NCBI GenBank assembly: GCA_947174985.1
Contig: CAMWLB010000149.1
Span: forward strand, 1 to 7,356
DNA length: 7,356 nt
From: an uncultured Lachnospiraceae bacterium
GTDB taxonomy: Bacteria > Bacillota > Clostridia > Lachnospirales > Lachnospiraceae
Direction: 5' to 3'
Made by a program: the position numbers and the translations under genes. The notes beneath the pieces are model-generated. The model saw only the letters and a program-made list of their open reading frames with translations, did no database searches and had not been told where the DNA came from. Numbering within the stretch: position 1 is the first letter of the stretch; each line of letters begins with the position of its first letter. Shown in pieces: positions 5,797 through 7,356 of this stretch.

Positions 5797-7179
5797 ATGG
5801 AAAAGTTTTTCAAACTGAAAGAAAACGGTACCAGCGTCAAAATTGAAGTGATTGCGGGTATCACAACCTTTGTCACCATGGCGTACATCATCATGGTAAA
5901 TCCAGCTATGCTGGCGACGCCTTTTGAGGGTACGGACATGTATGACAAGGTTTTTAACGGCGTATTTTTTGCCACCTGCATCGCCGCGTTTATCGGCACT
6001 TTCCTGATGGGTGTGCTGGCGAAGATGCCCTTTGCGCAGGCGCCTGGCATGGGCATGAATGCATTTTTCACCTATACGGTTATGCTGGGAATGGGCTACT
6101 CCTATCAGGCGGCGCTGGCAATGGTATTTATCTCGGGTATGCTCTTTATCTTCATTACGCTCTGCTCCTTCAGGGAGAAGGTGGTGATGGCAATTCCTAA
6201 AAATATTAAGGTCGCCATATCGGTGGGCATTGGGCTCTTCCTCGCCTTTATCGGCTTTCAGGATGCAGGGCTTGTGGTGCTGAATCAGGATACCATGGTT
6301 TCCATGGTGGATTTCTCCACTTACGCGGAAAATCCGCAGGCGTGCTTCGGCGCAATCCTTGCTTTTATCGGCGTTGTACTGACTACAGTGCTCTACAAAA
6401 AGAAGGTGACGGGCTCCATCTTAATCAGTATTTTTGTCATTACCATACTCGGCATTTTTACCGGAAACACAGTGTTTGAAGGCTTTTCCATCAACTTTGG
6501 CGCACAGGTAAAGGATTTTGCACAAGTTTCCCTCTTTGCCTGCTTTGCCGGCTTTAAGGAATTGTTTATGGGAAGCAGTGTCGGACAGGCAATTCTGACT
6601 TTGATTATGTTAATCATTACCTTTTCCATGGTTGATATGTTCGATACATTAGGAACCCTGATTGGTACGGCAAAATCTGCCAATATGCTGGATGAGGACG
6701 GCAATATTCCCAATGGCAAGAAGAGCCTTCTGTGCGACGCAATCGCAACGGTGGGCGGCGCGATGATGGGAACCTCGACGGTTACTACTTATGGAGAGTG
6801 CATCTCCGGCATCAGCGTGGGCGGACGCACCGGACTGACCAGCGTGGTAACGGCGGTTTTGTTCCTGGCAGCGCTTGTGTTTGCGCCCTTTGTGGGAATC
6901 GTGCCGAGTTGTGCGACCGCTCCGGCTCTGATTTTTATCGGCGGACTGCTGCTTGGTGCAATCAAGGATATGGAGTTTGACGATATGAGCGAGGCAATAC
7001 CTGCCTACCTTACCCTGATTATGATGCCGCTCACCTATTCCATTGCAAACGGCATTGCAATCGGTCTGATATCCTATACACTGATTAAAATCTTTACCGG
7101 CAAATTTAAGGACTTGAATGTGCTGACAGTGATACTGTCCGTGCTGTTCATCATCAGGTATGCGATGATTTCCTTATAA
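5797..7179 (+). CDS. Purine permease, AzgA/PbuG-type NCS2 family (adenine/guanine/hypoxanthine)
   Basis: This integral membrane protein likely imports purine bases by proton symport. The 460-residue length is typical. It has about 12-14 hydrophobic segments. The AzgA-subgroup features are GITTFVTMAYIIMVNP (21-36), FAQAPGMGMNAFF (79-91), MVDMFDTLGTLIGTAK (278-293) with acidic D280 and D283, and GTSTVTTYGECISGISVGGRTGLT (325-348) with E334. D280, D283 and E334 match the positions known to matter for substrate binding and transport in AzgA-type carriers. The usual YxESAxG becomes YGECISG, a mild variation. The ATG has GAGAGGAA six bases upstream. The gene starts 33 bases after the adenine deaminase stop and ends the operon before a strong terminator. 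Substrate is inferred as adenine or hypoxanthine from the neighbours. Guanine is also possible. Confidence 0.93.
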   Translation: MEKFFKLKENGTSVKIEVIAGITTFVTMAYIIMVNPAMLATPFEGTDMYDKVFNGVFFATCIAAFIGTFLMGVLAKMPFAQAPGMGMNAFFTYTVMLGMGYSYQAALAMVFISGMLFIFITLCSFREKVVMAIPKNIKVAISVGIGLFLAFIGFQDAGLVVLNQDTMVSMVDFSTYAENPQACFGAILAFIGVVLTTVLYKKKVTGSILISIFVITILGIFTGNTVFEGFSINFGAQVKDFAQVSLFACFAGFKELFMGSSVGQAILTLIMLIITFSMVDMFDTLGTLIGTAKSANMLDEDGNIPNGKKSLLCDAIATVGGAMMGTSTVTTYGECISGISVGGRTGLTSVVTAVLFLAALVFAPFVGIVPSCATAPALIFIGGLLLGAIKDMEFDDMSEAIPAYLTLIMMPLTYSIANGIAIGLISYTLIKIFTGKFKDLNVLTVILSVLFIIRYAMISL

Positions 7180-7206
7180 GTGACAGAACGAAAAAGAGAG
7201 TAGCGG

Positions 7207-7252
7207 AAAGATTCTTATGCTGATGCAGAAATTGGTATAAGAATCTTTTTTT
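7207..7252 (+). terminator. Intrinsic terminator of the purine salvage operon
   Basis: AAAGATTCTTAT (7207-7218) is a perfect 12-base match to ATAAGAATCTTT (7237-7248), with an 18-base loop. The T run spans 7246-7252. It lies 27 bases after the permease stop codon. The remaining 104 bases to the window end hold no gene, promoter or repeat I can support. Confidence 0.88.
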
Positions 7253-7356
7253 ATGTTTTGGAAATCCTATGGCTGTAATGAAACAGGCAGGAATTTTTGA
7301 CTGCCGCATGCTTCTGTTATTTGTGAGACTAGGGTGGCTGAATCATAATGCAGAAA

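Noticed and set aside
7253..7356. Possible start of another gene or RNA after the operon terminator
   Set aside because: There is only a short GGCAG/CTGCC hairpin without a T run. No convincing promoter, ribosome binding site or open frame is visible before the window ends.

Overview
The window looks like chromosomal DNA from a gut-type member of the Clostridia, most likely a Lachnospiraceae species. This is inferred from mid-GC genes with AT-rich intergenic regions, strong AAGGAGG-type ribosome binding sites, near-consensus sigma-A promoters, and protein sequences that read like Clostridial versions of their families. I saw no phage, insertion sequence, CRISPR array, tRNA or rRNA.

Left part (1-1251, + strand): the 3' end of htpG (Hsp90 chaperone), cut by the window edge, followed after 25 bases by a GreA-type transcript-cleavage factor. 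The greA stop codon overlaps the stop codon of a convergent DegV-family (fatty-acid-binding) gene.

Middle (1248-3268, - strand): the DegV gene has its own near-consensus promoter. Upstream of it is a LysR-type regulator gene, which ends in a clear intrinsic terminator before the degV promoter, so the two minus-strand genes are separate transcription units.

Right part (3269-7252, + strand): divergent from the LysR gene is a compact three-gene purine salvage operon. It encodes a type I purine phosphoribosyltransferase, an adenine deaminase (17-base overlap with the previous gene) and an AzgA/PbuG-type NCS2 purine permease, and it ends in a strong intrinsic terminator. Together these would import adenine or another purine base, deaminate adenine to hypoxanthine, and trap the base as a nucleotide with PRPP.

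The most interesting part is the 250-base region between the LysR gene and the operon. It holds a symmetric T-N11-A LysR-type box, a second inverted repeat and face-to-face promoters whose elements overlap. It also holds a strong intrinsic terminator just ahead of the first salvage gene. No plus-strand gene lies upstream for that terminator to serve, so it is either an attenuator in the operon leader or the end of a small RNA. I could not match it to a known purine riboswitch. The combination suggests LysR control plus an unidentified leader control of purine salvage. This is an inference from sequence, not shown.
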